This document shows, piece by piece, positions 33,171-44,313 of a stretch of DNA of 64,000 bases. Origin of the DNA: Arctopsyche grandis (taxonomy: Eukaryota; Arthropoda; Insecta; Trichoptera; Hydropsychidae); NCBI RefSeq assembly GCF_051622035.1, contig NC_135366.1, positions 5,053,001 to 5,117,000 of the forward strand, in the 5' to 3' direction. Numbering within the stretch: the first letter of the stretch is position 1; every line of letters begins with the position of its first letter. The notes under the pieces are model-generated. The model was given only the letters and a program-made list of their open reading frames with translations. It was not told the DNA's origin and ran no database searches. The position numbers were made by a program, and so were the translations under genes.

Positions 33171-34274
33171 TATGTACATATTTATATACATATTTACCGA
33201 CATATCGTTTTTATATATAATTAATATACTTAAACTCCTTGGTGTTAATTTTAAATTAAAAATTTAAGTAAATATTAATTTACTTTCTTCCTTACGTATG
33301 ATAAATAAAAATAAATAAACACTTCAAAAATATGAAAAAATTTTAAGGAAACCAAAATAAGGGTCGAATTTCGGCAACCGCGACATTCGTTGAAAATGGC
33401 ATCTTTTAAGACTTTGAACTTTCTTACCTCGAAGCTTTGACGAATAAGAGGGTTAAAAAAAACGAGTTTTTACGAGAAAAAAGTCGCAAAAAACAGAGCT
33501 TTCGACTGTGGGAAGTTTTGAGATAATGAAACGGGCAGATATAAAAAATTTAACCATTCAATGTCGGAGCTTTTACGAGTGCGATAGCAAGAAATGGTGA
33601 AATTTGCGTGTAAAAGGGCAATAAACAAGTGAGGTTTCAAAATTTTCAGCTTTTGAGTATGGGTCCTTGTTAACATAAAAAATTCGGTCAAGTTTTGACT
33701 CGTGAGCTTTTGATTTATAATATATCATGCATTGAATCCTATAACACTGTTCGACAAATGACGACTTTTTTTTGGTTCAGAGACGAGATATGACTTTTCT
33801 TATAGATTTATGCCCAGTAAACACGAATCTGGTAATAAAAAATGTTGATTGGCTCGAGATTCGGAGATATATGTGTTTTTTAAATCGCGCGATTTTTCTA
33901 TATCTTGGTGTTGTTCGGTCGATGACTCAAAATCTGTCAATTTCCTGTTCAAAATGAATATTGGAATCTATAGTCGGGTATTTTATCTTCCATTTGTAGT
34001 ACTTTTCAGCTTTAAAATCTCTTTAAAGTAGTCGTCCAGTTCAATTAAAAGTCAAAAGTACGTATTTTCACTTGGAATTTTTTCCCATTGGAAAAAATCT
34101 TAAGTGAAAATACTTTTTGTACTAACATAGAGTTGATAAGGTTTTGGTCGGAATTCGTAAGCCGGAAGTAGAACTGTAGTCTTGTGTAAGTTTTCCTACA
34201 TGTGTGTTCAATTTTTATTGAAAATGCTCATAGCCGGTATGTGTGAAAGTGTATGTACATATGTACATACATAT
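33171..34274. other. Spacer, no gene seen
   Basis: No supported gene. It contains an imperfect inverted repeat at 34058-34132 (TATTTTCACTT with TTTTTTCC, mirrored), which could be a small decayed MITE. Confidence 0.45.
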
Positions 34275-34434
34275 TATAGGGGATGAACGAATGAGACGAC
34301 TGGCATGTTGATGCACGTGCTTTTATTATGGAAGCCGAAGGCGGAGTGAGTAGCAACTCTGAAACACGGGCGAGTTGGTCCCAACTCGCAGGAAGGTGAC
34401 CAAGCTCGACCATGTCATATAATGAGCCGCCACA
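34275..34434 (-). mobile_element. Solo LTR of TRIM family (160 bp)
   Basis: Runs from TATAGGGGATGAACG to GAGCCGCCACA and is flanked by ATAT on both sides (34271-34274, 34435-34438). It matches the two LTRs at 54845-55006 and 55752-55913 throughout, with scattered differences. Only one LTR remains. Confidence 0.9.
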
Positions 34435-34743
34435 ATATGTTCGATTATCGAATTTTGATTTTTATCCTTCTTATATTCCTCAAATATATAGATAAAGTCG
34501 TAGGTTGGTCACATCCGAATTATTTACATAAAGTAAATGTAATTGGGGTTTTTTTTTTCATATTAGGTGGATTGTTTCGATGAATAATTACTAGACGGTA
34601 CAAACTACTTGTAAAAAACGAATCAATGAATCAAAACGACGTTTTTCACTTTATTTAATTACATTTGCGGATGTGTTTTATTTAATCTTAGAAATTTATG
34701 GATGCGAACCGAAAATTTAAAGAATGTAGCCAAACTCTCAAAA

Positions 34744-35553
34744 TTAGTACGCCAATATGGGAGTATATTTTGCGTGAACTGATTTTCTAACGAATGATTT
34801 AAAACAAACGTCACATTTGTGTGGCTTTAACCCAGCATGAATACTCATGTCTACTAAGATAACTTTTGTCACACTATTGATTTTATGATCCAATTCAGGA
34901 TTTGTAGAGCACATCTTATCTAAAGCATTTCTAATTGTTAATTCTTCCACTAGAATGTGTGTATTGGTATCTATTATTGCTGCCACATTATCTCTCGAAG
35001 TATTTTTTCTTTCAGGTGTCTAAAATATAAACCGAACGTTATTCAATTAAACATGTATATTTATAGTGTGATTAGATGCCATTTTACATGCCAATTTGTT
35101 TAGAATCGATCTAAAGCTCTAGAAACCTATTTACTTACCTCGCCATCGTCGGGTGAACTAGAAATGTTGGGTGGGCAATCAGCACCCAACTCATCTTCCA
35201 GCAAAACCTCCTCCGGCTTGACTTTCAAATACTGGTCTAATTCCACCCTCGACGTTGTGTCATTCAGAAAACAAGAGTTTCGAAAGCTGTCGAGCAATTC
35301 CAGATTGTTGACACAAGAAAGACATATCGTATCTGGCAGATGGTCGCCTTTCCTAACCTGCAAATGTGAAAGGTATTGGCGATTACGAGGAGTAGCGAAT
35401 TAACAATAGCAATGGCTTACACTTGGTAACGTGACTGACCCGCAGCTGACAGCAGGTTCAAATGCGTTGCACCAAAGGCTGTGGATGAGGGTCGTCATGA
35501 ATGGAGACGAAGGATCCTGCTGGAGCAGAGAAGAGACAAAGTCTGCACTCCAT
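34744..35553 (-). pseudogene. ZAD-C2H2 zinc-finger gene D, collapsed copy
   Basis: The same three-exon plan as genes C, E and F, but dead. Exon 1 (35553-35440) has a TGA (35460-35458) where the others have Trp in the IWTCC motif. Exon 2 (35357-35139) is intact, with GDHLPDTICLSCVNNLELL. Exon 3 (35019-34744) keeps its leader and one finger-like unit (HKCDVCFKSFVRKS) before it runs into a stop, so nearly the whole finger array is deleted. Splice signals are preserved. This points to fairly recent loss by deletion within the array, a common fate of tandem finger genes. Confidence 0.9.
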
Positions 35554-35799
35554 CGTTACTCGAGAGGAAGAAGCACTAACTCGTGAAGAGTCGATAGTCG
35601 ACAATGGATGCCTAGATGTATGTAGATGCTTAAGACGTTTGCAGTTCACGGTCTTGACATACTGACATGCAAGTGGCTCTGATGACCGACTCAAGTGGCG
35701 TGTCTAGATTGTCGGGTATCAAAATTGGGGTTGTCAACTATCATTTTCTCCTGGGAAATCCAGGCATTTGTACGTAGTTAAGAAAAGGTAAACGGACTA

Positions 35800-35885
35800 A
35801 ACCAGTCACAGGACAACCAGTCGCTCTATATCGGTCACACGTCATCACCCGTCACACTAAAACTGGTCACACCCTAAAATCGACT
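35800..35885. repeat. GTCACAC-motif repeat, MULE-like end
   Basis: A run of spaced GTCAC/GTCACAC motifs (CCAGTCACAGG, ATCGGTCACACG, CCCGTCACACT, CTGGTCACACCC). The same block, reverse oriented, is at 49580-49680, and part is at 42455-42525. It resembles the motif-rich ends of the family 3 MITEs but has no partner end here. Confidence 0.55.
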
Positions 35886-36044
35886 AGAAATATGAGCTTC
35901 GCACGTTGATACGGACTTACGAGTTCTTTCCGTCATTGTAGATTCGACGTGTTAAGCATCGATGTGATTATACTTTATAGGTGTTCGAGCCAAAAGCCGT
36001 TGGTGGTGGCCGTCAGGAGTTCGCGGGCATCTCATCACTAAATC

Positions 36045-36170
36045 CCGGCTCCAGAAGGTGCCGCGTATTGTTCAATGTTGTAAATGCATTGTTAAAGGTT
36101 TGCCGAACCTTTTTTACAAAGGATTTACAACAATGGAACAATGAGCGGCACCTTGGCTATCCTACCTCTA
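36045..36170. mobile_element. Hairpin MITE, diverged copy
   Basis: Shares the core TTGTAAATGCATTGTTAAAG ... GGATTTACAACAATGGA with the MITE at 7971-8112. The outer arms (AGGTGCCGC / GCGGCACCT) are still inverted but differ in sequence from the first copy. Confidence 0.75.
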
Positions 36171-37362
36171 CTCATCACTCATCAGAGTCAGCTCATCCGA
36201 CGCTCTCTAGCCATCCGGCTGGCAATCGCTTTTGGGTTCATTTCACTTTGACCGTTCGAGTGTCAAATCACAGTTTAATATTAATTCACCGCGGGAAGGT
36301 GTGTATGAAAGTATCTCAGTCTATGAAAACACTGATTGTGTTATTAAGAGGATCCTTTATTTATGTTCACTTGTTACAATAGTAATTATATGTACAAAGA
36401 AGCTCGTTTCTCAGCTTCGTAGTGATGAATTATTTCTTCTGGAATAGTCAAATGGGACGTTGCCAGAGATTAATTCTGCATGTTTGTACAAGAGCGATGA
36501 TTATGCTATCGTAAGACTTGTGTATTGTCGTGAAATATGTATATGAGATCACTGGCGTTGATTCAGAATAACGTTTGATTTTAATATTGACTTTGCGATG
36601 GAAAGTCATAAACAGACAAACTAATACCGATCATTTGTATGTATTAAAGAAATCCTTGTCGTTATTAAATCTATCGCGTTACAGACAAATCTAAGAAATA
36701 TGATTTTGTGAAAATCTGTTTTCATTTGTACATACATACATATGTATGTTTTCGTTTCATAAACTTACTTATGTACTGAATAGCCGATTTAGAATAAAAC
36801 AATAATTCAGATTTTCAATGAAAATGTTTGTATTGAAAGAATGCAATGAAATGAATTACAGGGTATTGAATATTTTGGTATCAGTCCGATGACAAACTAA
36901 TAACGATTATATGTATGTAAAAGTTTCTAATATCATACATTAAAGAAATCCTTGTCGTTATTAAATTTATCGCGTTACAGACAGATCTAAGAAACATTAT
37001 GAATAATCATCTTTAATATGGACGGTATCTATAAGTGAATTCGTCATTTTATTATGAACTTGTTATATCTCATCTAAATAAATAAATCGTCAGTAACATT
37101 GTTTGTTTATCTTTGTTACATTGTATAACATTTTCTATATGTCATCTATATATTATAATATATATTCAAGAATATGTTTATTTATAATGTGTTGAAAACA
37201 TAATAAATCATTGTATTTACTGTGCATAAAAGGTTTTTTTTTTTAATTTTGTCATACAATTATAATATAGTAGCCACTATTGTCAACAATATTCTTACAG
37301 GTATTTTTTTTATGTATTTGAACCGCTCCGTAAAATGTATTCGAAAGAGCGCTTCTATTATT
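36171..37362. other. Spacer with a direct repeat
   Basis: No gene seen. Two related segments (about 36614-36700 and 36892-36995) share AAAGAAATCCTTGTCGTTATT and a TATCGCGTTACAGACA block, a local duplication. The last 130 bp (37230-37362) is shared with the 3' flank of gene F (49808-49938). Confidence 0.6.
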
Positions 37363-39544
37363 TTAACATTTCTCTGGCTTTACCTCAGTATGAGTAGCCA
37401 TATGTAAACTAAGATTACGTTTCGTAGTAAATGTTTTTGAGCAATTGTCACATTTGTGTGGTTTTAGCCCAATATGAATAAGCATGTGTCTTTTGAGGAC
37501 TGATTTTCCAAAGAATGATTTTAAACAAATGTCACATTTGTATGGCCTTACCCCAGTATGAATACCCATATGTTCACTGAGTTCACGTTTTCTATGGAAT
37601 GATTTGAAACAAATGTCACATTTGTGTAGCTTTACCCCAGTATGCTTATCCATGTGTATACTGAGTCCAGATTTTGAAGGAAATGATTTGAAACAAACGT
37701 CACATTTGTGTGGCTTTACCCCAGTATGAATAAGCATGTGTGAATTGAGGTGTGATTTTCTAACGAATGATTTAAAACAAACGTCACATTTGTGTGGCTT
37801 TAACCTAGTATGAATAAGCATGTGTGAGTTGAGGTGTGATTTTCTAAAGAATGATTTTGAACAAATGTCACATTTGTATGTCCTTACCCCAGTATGAATA
37901 CCCATATGTGCACTGAGTTCACATTTTCTAACGAATGATTTAAAGCAAACTTCACATTTGTGTGGCTTCCCAGTATGAATAATCATATGTGAACTAAGAC
38001 TATGTTTCGTAGTAAATGTTTTTGAACAAACGTCACATTTGTGTTGATTCACTCCAGTATGAATACCTATATGTTCACCAAGTCTGCAATTTCTACTAAA
38101 AGATTTTGAACAAATTTCGCATTTGTGCGGCTTGACCCCACTATGTATAACCATATGTACATTGAGTTGAGATTTTCTAAGAAATGATTTTAAACAAATG
38201 TCACATTTGTATGGCTTTAACCCAGTATGAATACCCTTATGTACATTGAGTTGAAATTTTGTAACGAATGATTTTAAACAAACGTCACATTTGTGTGGCT
38301 TTAACCCATTATGAATAAGCATGTGTAAATCGAGCTCTACTTTTCTAAGGAATGACTTTAAACAATTGTCACATTTGTATGGTTTTAGCCCCATATGAAT
38401 ACCCATATGTGAATTGAGATCTGATTTTCTAAGGAATGATTTTGAACAAATGTCACATTTGTGTGGTGTTAGCCCCTTATGAATACCCACATGTGAATTG
38501 AGGTCTGATTTCCTAAGGTATGATTTTGAACAAATGTCACATTTGTGTGGTTTTAGTTCATTATGACTACCCACATGTGAATTGAGCTCTGCTTTTCTAA
38601 GGAATGACTTTAAACAAATATCACATTTGTGTGACTTTACCCCAGTATGCCTATCCATGTGTTCACTGAGTCTAGATTTTGAAGGGAATGATTTGAAACA
38701 AACGTTACATTTGTGTGGCTTTACCCCAGTATGAACACTCATGTGTTCACTTAGTCTAGCTTTCCTGTTAAAAGATTTTGAACAAATGTCACAATAATGC
38801 AGTTTTCTTCGAGTATCAGAGTTTTTTGGTGTCACACTATTAATTTTATGGTCCAATTCAGAATGTGTAGAGCACATCTTATCTAAAGATTTTCTACACG
38901 GTAATTCTTCCGCTAGAATGTGTCCATTGTTATCTATTATTGCTGTCACATTATCACTCGAAGCAATTTTTCTTCCAGAAGTCTAAAAAATAAACCGAAC
39001 GTTATTCAATTAAACATGTGTACTGATAGTGTGATTAGATGTAATTTCCATGTGAATTTATGTTTTCGATTAAGTAAATGTTTTTTCAAGCATCGATCTA
39101 AGAACTTGAATCCTGTTTACTTACCTCAGCGTCGTCTGGTGAACTAGAAATGTCGGGTGAACAATCAGCACCTAACTCATCTTCCCATATCAAATCTTCC
39201 AGCAAAACTTCCTCTGGCTTGACATTCAAATACTTGTCTAATTTCACCCTCGACGATGTGTCATTCCGAAAACAAGCGTTTCGAAAGCTGTCGAACAATT
39301 CCAGATTATTGACACAAGAAAGGCATATCATATCTGGCAGATGGTCACCTTTCCTAACCTGCAAATGTGAAAGGTATTGACGATTGCGAGGAGTAGTGAA
39401 TTATCAATAGCAATGGTTCACGTGACTGACCCGCAGCTGACAGCAGGCCCAAATGCGTTGCACCAAACACGGTGGATGAGGGTCGTCATGGATGGAGACG
39501 AAGGAGCCTGCTGGAGCAGAGCAGAGACAAAGTCTGCACTCCAT
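37363..39544 (-). CDS. ZAD-C2H2 zinc-finger protein, gene E (17 fingers)
   Basis: A complete three-exon gene, 655 residues, the largest of the group. Exon 1 (39544-39431) encodes MECRLCLCSAPAGSFVS. Exon 2 (39358-39125) completes the ZAD and has an acidic linker that includes LEDLIWEDELGAD, a phrase missing from gene C. Exon 3 (38982-37363) encodes a leader and seventeen C2H2 fingers. GT/AG splice sites are in the same places as in gene C, and all junctions are phase 0. The short HTGKPHKC linker precedes finger 11. Several neighbouring fingers are near-copies (for example fingers 4 and 5, and 12 and 13), so the array has grown by internal duplication. No damage seen. Likely a nuclear regulator of unknown target. 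Confidence 0.93.
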
Positions 39545-39971
39545 TGCTTCTCGGGAGGGAGAAACACAAACTCCTGGAGAGTGGATAGTAGACAATGGAT
39601 ACCTATGTAGATGTAGACGTATAAGACGTTTGGAGTTGAGGGTCTTCTCAGGCTCACAAGCAAGTTGGGGTGGTGACAGACTCGAGAGGGGTTTCCAGAT
39701 TGTCGGGTGTCAAAATTAGGGTTGCCAACAACCATATTCTCCTGGAAATTCCAGGCAATTTTACGTTGGCAAGAAAAGTCCACCTTATGCTGCGTACGGA
39801 CCAAACCAACGACGATTTTGGTCCAACGTTTTAACCAGCAGGATAAAACCAGTAGCGTACAAAATATCAAAATAAAAATTAAATTTAAAAATTGAAATTA
39901 AATATCAAAATTAAAACTATTATTATTATATTAAAATTAAATTCAAATATCAAAATAAAATTATAATCAAT
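39545..39971. other. Upstream region of gene E
   Basis: Contains the GTTGGCAACCCTAATTTTG phrase (minus strand, near 39725) shared with genes C and F. From about 39785 it has an AT-rich stretch that is repeated at 48603-48760 next to the 3' side of gene F. No gene seen. Confidence 0.5.
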
Positions 39972-41681
39972 CAGTGGCGGCTCGTCCTAATGGGCTGCCG
40001 GGCTGCAGACCCTCCTATAAAATTCTAAGATATATGTTTAATATTTTATTTATTAATGATATTTTTTTATTAGTTGGATGGACGAACTATTGGGGCCTTC
40101 GACAGAGTAAATATTACTTACAATATCACCCATATCCAAAAGGGTGACATTGTAAGTAATGTTGACCGTTTCGAAGACCCCACTAACTTGTATGGTGACA
40201 GATGAATTAAAATGTTGCTGTACTGGCTGTAAAGTGTTACAGCGCCGCGCTGAACGCTGCGCAGCCCGGAGTTTCGGAACGAGAAAGAGAAAGAGCTATT
40301 TGCAACTGCAGATAGCTCTTTCTCTTTCACTCACTCTGCCGTTTTGGGCTGGACAGTCGGCAGCCTTCGCCTGTTAAACGACATTCATCTGTCAGTTTGT
40401 TTAAGATTTCGCGCGCTTGATCTTACATTTGATTAGTTGAATCGCACGATCACAGCTTTATTCGTTTTCGTTACTCTTAATTGGTTGTGTACGAGCCCTC
40501 ATCAAATCTTCGGTGAGTCGTTTTCATTTTGATAACAGCAAACTTTTTTCAAATCAGTTTAACTTTTTCTCGTAATTTTTATTTAAATATATTAAGATTT
40601 TTTTTCTTTTCAAAATGAAAGAACAAAAGAATTCAGTAAAATATTTACAAAATTTGCACTTTTCGCGACTAGAACTTAACGAAAAAGTCGCTATAAAAGC
40701 ATTAGGCTGCCTCACGCCCAATTTAATTATTTCACAGCCTGCAACTAGTAGATCTTTTAGTTACTCGCAAAAATTGAATCCAGACATTTATAAAAAATAC
40801 AATTGGTTAACGAGATGTACAGAAAAAAACGCGTTATTTTGTTATCCGTGTCTTTTGTTTGGAGGCGAGTCGCCAGGCGAAGCATCTTGGACGAAAACAG
40901 GAGTTATTGACTTAAAACATTTAAACGATAAATTTAAAAACACGAGGGAAGTGTCGAACACTTAAAAAATGTGTGTAATCTCACGATTTTGGGAAGCTTG
41001 TCGGCGGGAAATAGATAAGCATAACGAAAACGTCAAAAAAAATCGGGATGTTTTATTTAAAATTATTGAAATTTTGCGGTAAATTTGAAATGCCAATGAG
41101 GGGACACGATGAAACAGATAATTCAAAAAATCCAGGAGTTTTTCGGGGGCTTCTAGAATATTCACAAAATTTCGACGATTCTTTAAAAAAACATTTTCAA
41201 ACTTCTTCGGTTTTAAAGGGACATCAAAAACTATCCAAAATGAACTTTTAGATTGTATTTTGAACGTGTGTAGGGAACAAATAAGTGCTGAAATAAAAAA
41301 AGCAACTTATCTAACTGTTATGGCAGATGAAACAACCGATGTATCGATGCATTGTCAACAGGTTAATGTTTTTCGTTACGAATTAGGGGTTTTTTTTAAT
41401 CCGCGTCGCGAAACCAGCAAGAACGATTTTTTTTTAGCTATCTTACTGGAGTACCAGCGTATTTTTCGAAATCTTCATCCCGTTTGGACGCACCCCTTTA
41501 ATGGGTGGTGAATTTTGCTAGTTTTTGTTTCAATAATACTTAAATCCACATGTAAGTGGTCGTACGCCAAAAATTGTACTTATTTTGTCCTGTTATGACA
41601 TGATAGAATAATTATGGTGACATTTAATAGACATCTTTTCAGTGCAGCCCCGCCACTAAAAATTATCACGAGCCGCCACTG
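39972..41681 (+). mobile_element. hAT element, ZMYM1-like, deleted copy 1
   Basis: 1,710 bp with tips CAGTGGCGGCTCGTCC and its partner ending CGAGCCGCCACTG. It has an exact 8-bp duplication TAATCAAT (39964-39971, 41682-41689). It carries transposase pieces: a start MKEQKNSVKYLQNLHF (40615), a TTF-type zinc finger (LFCYPCLLFGGES), and the MADETTDVSMHCQQ start of the catalytic region (41320). The last piece breaks off early, and frames do not connect, so it is not autonomous. It has two strong hairpins near its left end. A sister copy is at 54310-57170. Confidence 0.93.
40092..40181. repeat. Subterminal hairpin of hAT copy 1
   Basis: Arms of about 40 bp: GGGGCCTTCGACAGAG and TACTTACAATATCACCC pair with GGGTGACATTGTAAGTA and TTTCGAAGACCCC. 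A second hairpin (GAAAGAGCTATTTGC / GCAGATAGCTCTTTC) follows at about 40281-40328. Both recur in copy 2 (about 54444-54534 and 54633-54680). Confidence 0.85.
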
Positions 41682-41689
41682 TAATCAAT

Positions 41690-42525
41690 ATATCAAAATT
41701 AAAATAAAATATTGAAAGTTAAAACAGAACATGCCCAATTTAAATAAATTTTCGAGATCGACCTAAAATTAGATCATCAACAATCACATACAGGTAATCC
41801 TCGACTTTTGTTTGTCGAAGATGTTTTGACTTACGAAGATACGCACTAATATCGAAAAAAAAAATCAAAGAATTATTATTTTAACTTCCCCGTAATGCGC
41901 AGTTACTGAGAATATCTCATGTATAAGTATGGGTGACCGAGCGATGGTTCCAATCCGGTAGGTTGTCGGTTTATCAAACGAAATTTTTTTAGTCTTCAAT
42001 TGTTTCTCTCGTCGAAATAAATCAATTAATTAAATCATTTCAGAGGTAAATTTTATCGGATAATGTCTTCAATTGTTTCTCTCGTCGAAATAAATCAAAT
42101 AATTAAATCCATCTCAGAGGTAAAATTTATCGGATAATGTGTGATTATTAATTTTATTTCGACGAATGAAAAAAAAACCCTTTGACAAATCACCGACAGT
42201 TTTTTTGTTTAATGTCTCATCGGAATAACGTTTTTGTACGCTATTTTAATAATTCCGTGAGTGATTTATCTGTGAGTGTATTGGCCGTGAGCCAGTTTTC
42301 GCGTGAGTGATTAGTCGCTGAATTTCGTGCTCGGAACGCCGTTGAGTGTAAAGTCTATGAGTGATTTGTCGCGGAACCATATTGGAGTACGCAAGACGCC
42401 CACTATCGGAATACTTTTGAGGACTGGCGTACAATTTAGAACAACATATTGGAAACCTATTTCTACGTGCGACCGGTTATCCTGTTAGTGGTTCACATTT
42501 GACGAGTAATCACCGAAAATCGAGT
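41690..42525. other. Spacer with decayed repeats
   Basis: No gene seen. It contains a Tigger-like tip (CAGGTAATCCTCGACTT near 41794), a 70-bp near-duplication (AATTGTTTCTCTCGTCGAA at about 41998 and 42068), a GTGAGTGATT-rich stretch (42254-42375) like the family 2 MITE end, and a piece of the GTCACAC-type repeat (42470-42525). Parts are repeated at 48700-49690. Confidence 0.55.
42254..42375. repeat. Iterated GTGAGTGATT motifs, family 2 MULE end
   Basis: Five or more spaced copies of (C)GTGAGTGATT or close variants, ending GAGTGATTTGTCGCGGAACC, which equals the right tip of the MITE at 13738-14101. The arm is longer and more repetitive than in that MITE. No partner arm is seen. Confidence 0.6.
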
Positions 42526-42534
42526 CTCTCTGCT

Positions 42535-42652
42535 GGTTACACGACAATTGGTGCAAGTCCAAAATGTTCAACGACAAAATGTACCCGAAAATTAGTGCAC
42601 TGACAAAATGTACCCGCGACAAAATGTTCAAAAATGTTCAAAATGTTCAACC
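42535..42652. repeat. Left inverted arm of MULE
   Basis: Contains ACAAAATGTACCC twice, then GACAAAATGTTCAAAAATG and further short TGTTCAAAA repeats. The right arm is 48390-48503 and pairs with it almost base for base. Confidence 0.9.
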
Positions 42653-43344
42653 GTATCCAATATTTTCTTATTTAAATTGAAAAAAAAAAACTTTCTGAGC
42701 GTGTGAACTGCAGATTACATTGCATTAGTTTATATGGCAGGGCTTCTCAACCGTCTCCAAAATTTACTTTATTTCAAATGAATAATTTACTTTTTATCGT
42801 ACACATCGCGGGCGTTATTAAATTAGTATAAATGACAGGGGTTCCCAACCGTATCCAATATTTACGTATTTAAATTGAAAAAAAAAACTTTCCGAGCGTA
42901 TGAACTGCAGATTACATTGCATTAGTTTATATGGCAGGGCTTCTCAACCGTCTCCAAAATTTTCTTTATTTCAAATGAATAATTTACTTTTTATCGTACA
43001 CATCGCGGGCGTTATTAAATTAGTATAAATGACAGGGGTTCTCAACCGTATCCAATATTTATGTATTTAAATTGAAAAAAAAAACTTTCCGAGCGTATGA
43101 ACTCCAGATTACATTGCATTAGTTTATATGGCAGGGCTTCTCAACCGTCTCCAAAATTTACTTTATTTCAAATGAATAATTTACTTTTTATCGTACACAT
43201 CGCGGGCGTTATTAAATTAGTATAAATGTCAGGGGTTCTCAACCGTATCCAATATTTTCTTATTTAAATTGAAAAAAAAAACTTTCTGAGCGTATGAACT
43301 GCAGATTACATTGCATTAGTTTATATGGCAGGGCTTCTCAACCG
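42653..43344 (+). repeat. 197-bp tandem array inside MULE
   Basis: About 3.5 copies, starting GTATCCAATATTT at 42653, 42851, 43048 and 43245. Each unit has GAACTGCAGATTACATTGC, GGCAGGGCTTCTCAACCG and TCGTACACATCGCGGGCG. Copies differ by only a few bases. One inverted unit is found at 48010-48170, and single units are in the MITE at 16004-16810. Confidence 0.93.
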
Positions 43345-44313
43345 TAATATAAAATCTTATAATGAAAATAAATAAATAAAAGCCAAAATTACAAATCTTT
43401 TCTTCATATGAAATAAGTTGTATTCAGTTGAAAACAAAACAAAAATCATTTAAACATAATATGAGCATACAAAATAGATCATCATTTGACATGTATTTTT
43501 AAAATCATTTTTAAATTTATTACTTAATTTTGTAATAATATTTATTTTAATAAATAAACAATATTCAATTAAAATAATACATCATTAATTGTAAGATTAA
43601 AAGTGATCTGCTCTCAAATAATGGAATCATCATAGTTCGAACTGTTGAAATGCACATGTCATTAAATTTAAAACATTAAAACACAAAATTTATCAATTTT
43701 CAGATTAAAACAATAATTGTTAAATTAAAAATTTAAAATACCTAACATCAGTGACAAATTTAGTTATAATATAATTGCTTATCAACAGCTACCGCTGCAT
43801 AAAAATATTGATGTCATTTAAAAAATTTGAGTATATTATGACTTAATTTATACATTCTTAAATAATAAGAAATAAATAAGCAAAAAGTTGTGCATTTGAT
43901 GGAATATCGATAATAAGAGGAAGCTTTTATAAAAAAAAGATACAAAAAATGTACTAAAAGGAAATAAAAATATTGTATATAATATTAAAAAATCCATAAT
44001 TAGTAAGATTAAAAAATGGTATGACAGTATTTAAATAATGTAGATACATACATACATATGTACATTAAAAGGAATTTAATATTTTTCATATTAAATAAGT
44101 TTAGTTTAGTTTTAAAATACAAGGATTTAAAATTAATAACTAAATATAATATACATAAGTATGTGACTAGATATATAAACTAGAACCCTGTTCGCCCTTG
44201 ACTTGACTGCTGCGAGAAAAATATCCTGTGTACGCACCTGAAAATGAATGTTATATATTATTTTATATACAAAATTTTAACGAAATAATATTTTAGAATA
44301 AAAACTAACGTGT

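Noticed and set aside
36614-36995. A duplicated small RNA gene
   Set aside because: Only a loose direct repeat with no promoter boxes or fold that I can support.
42653-43344. Regular repeats that could suggest a CRISPR array
   Set aside because: Units are 197 bp and contiguous with no spacers, inside a eukaryotic MULE with inverted arms. They are ordinary tandem repeats.
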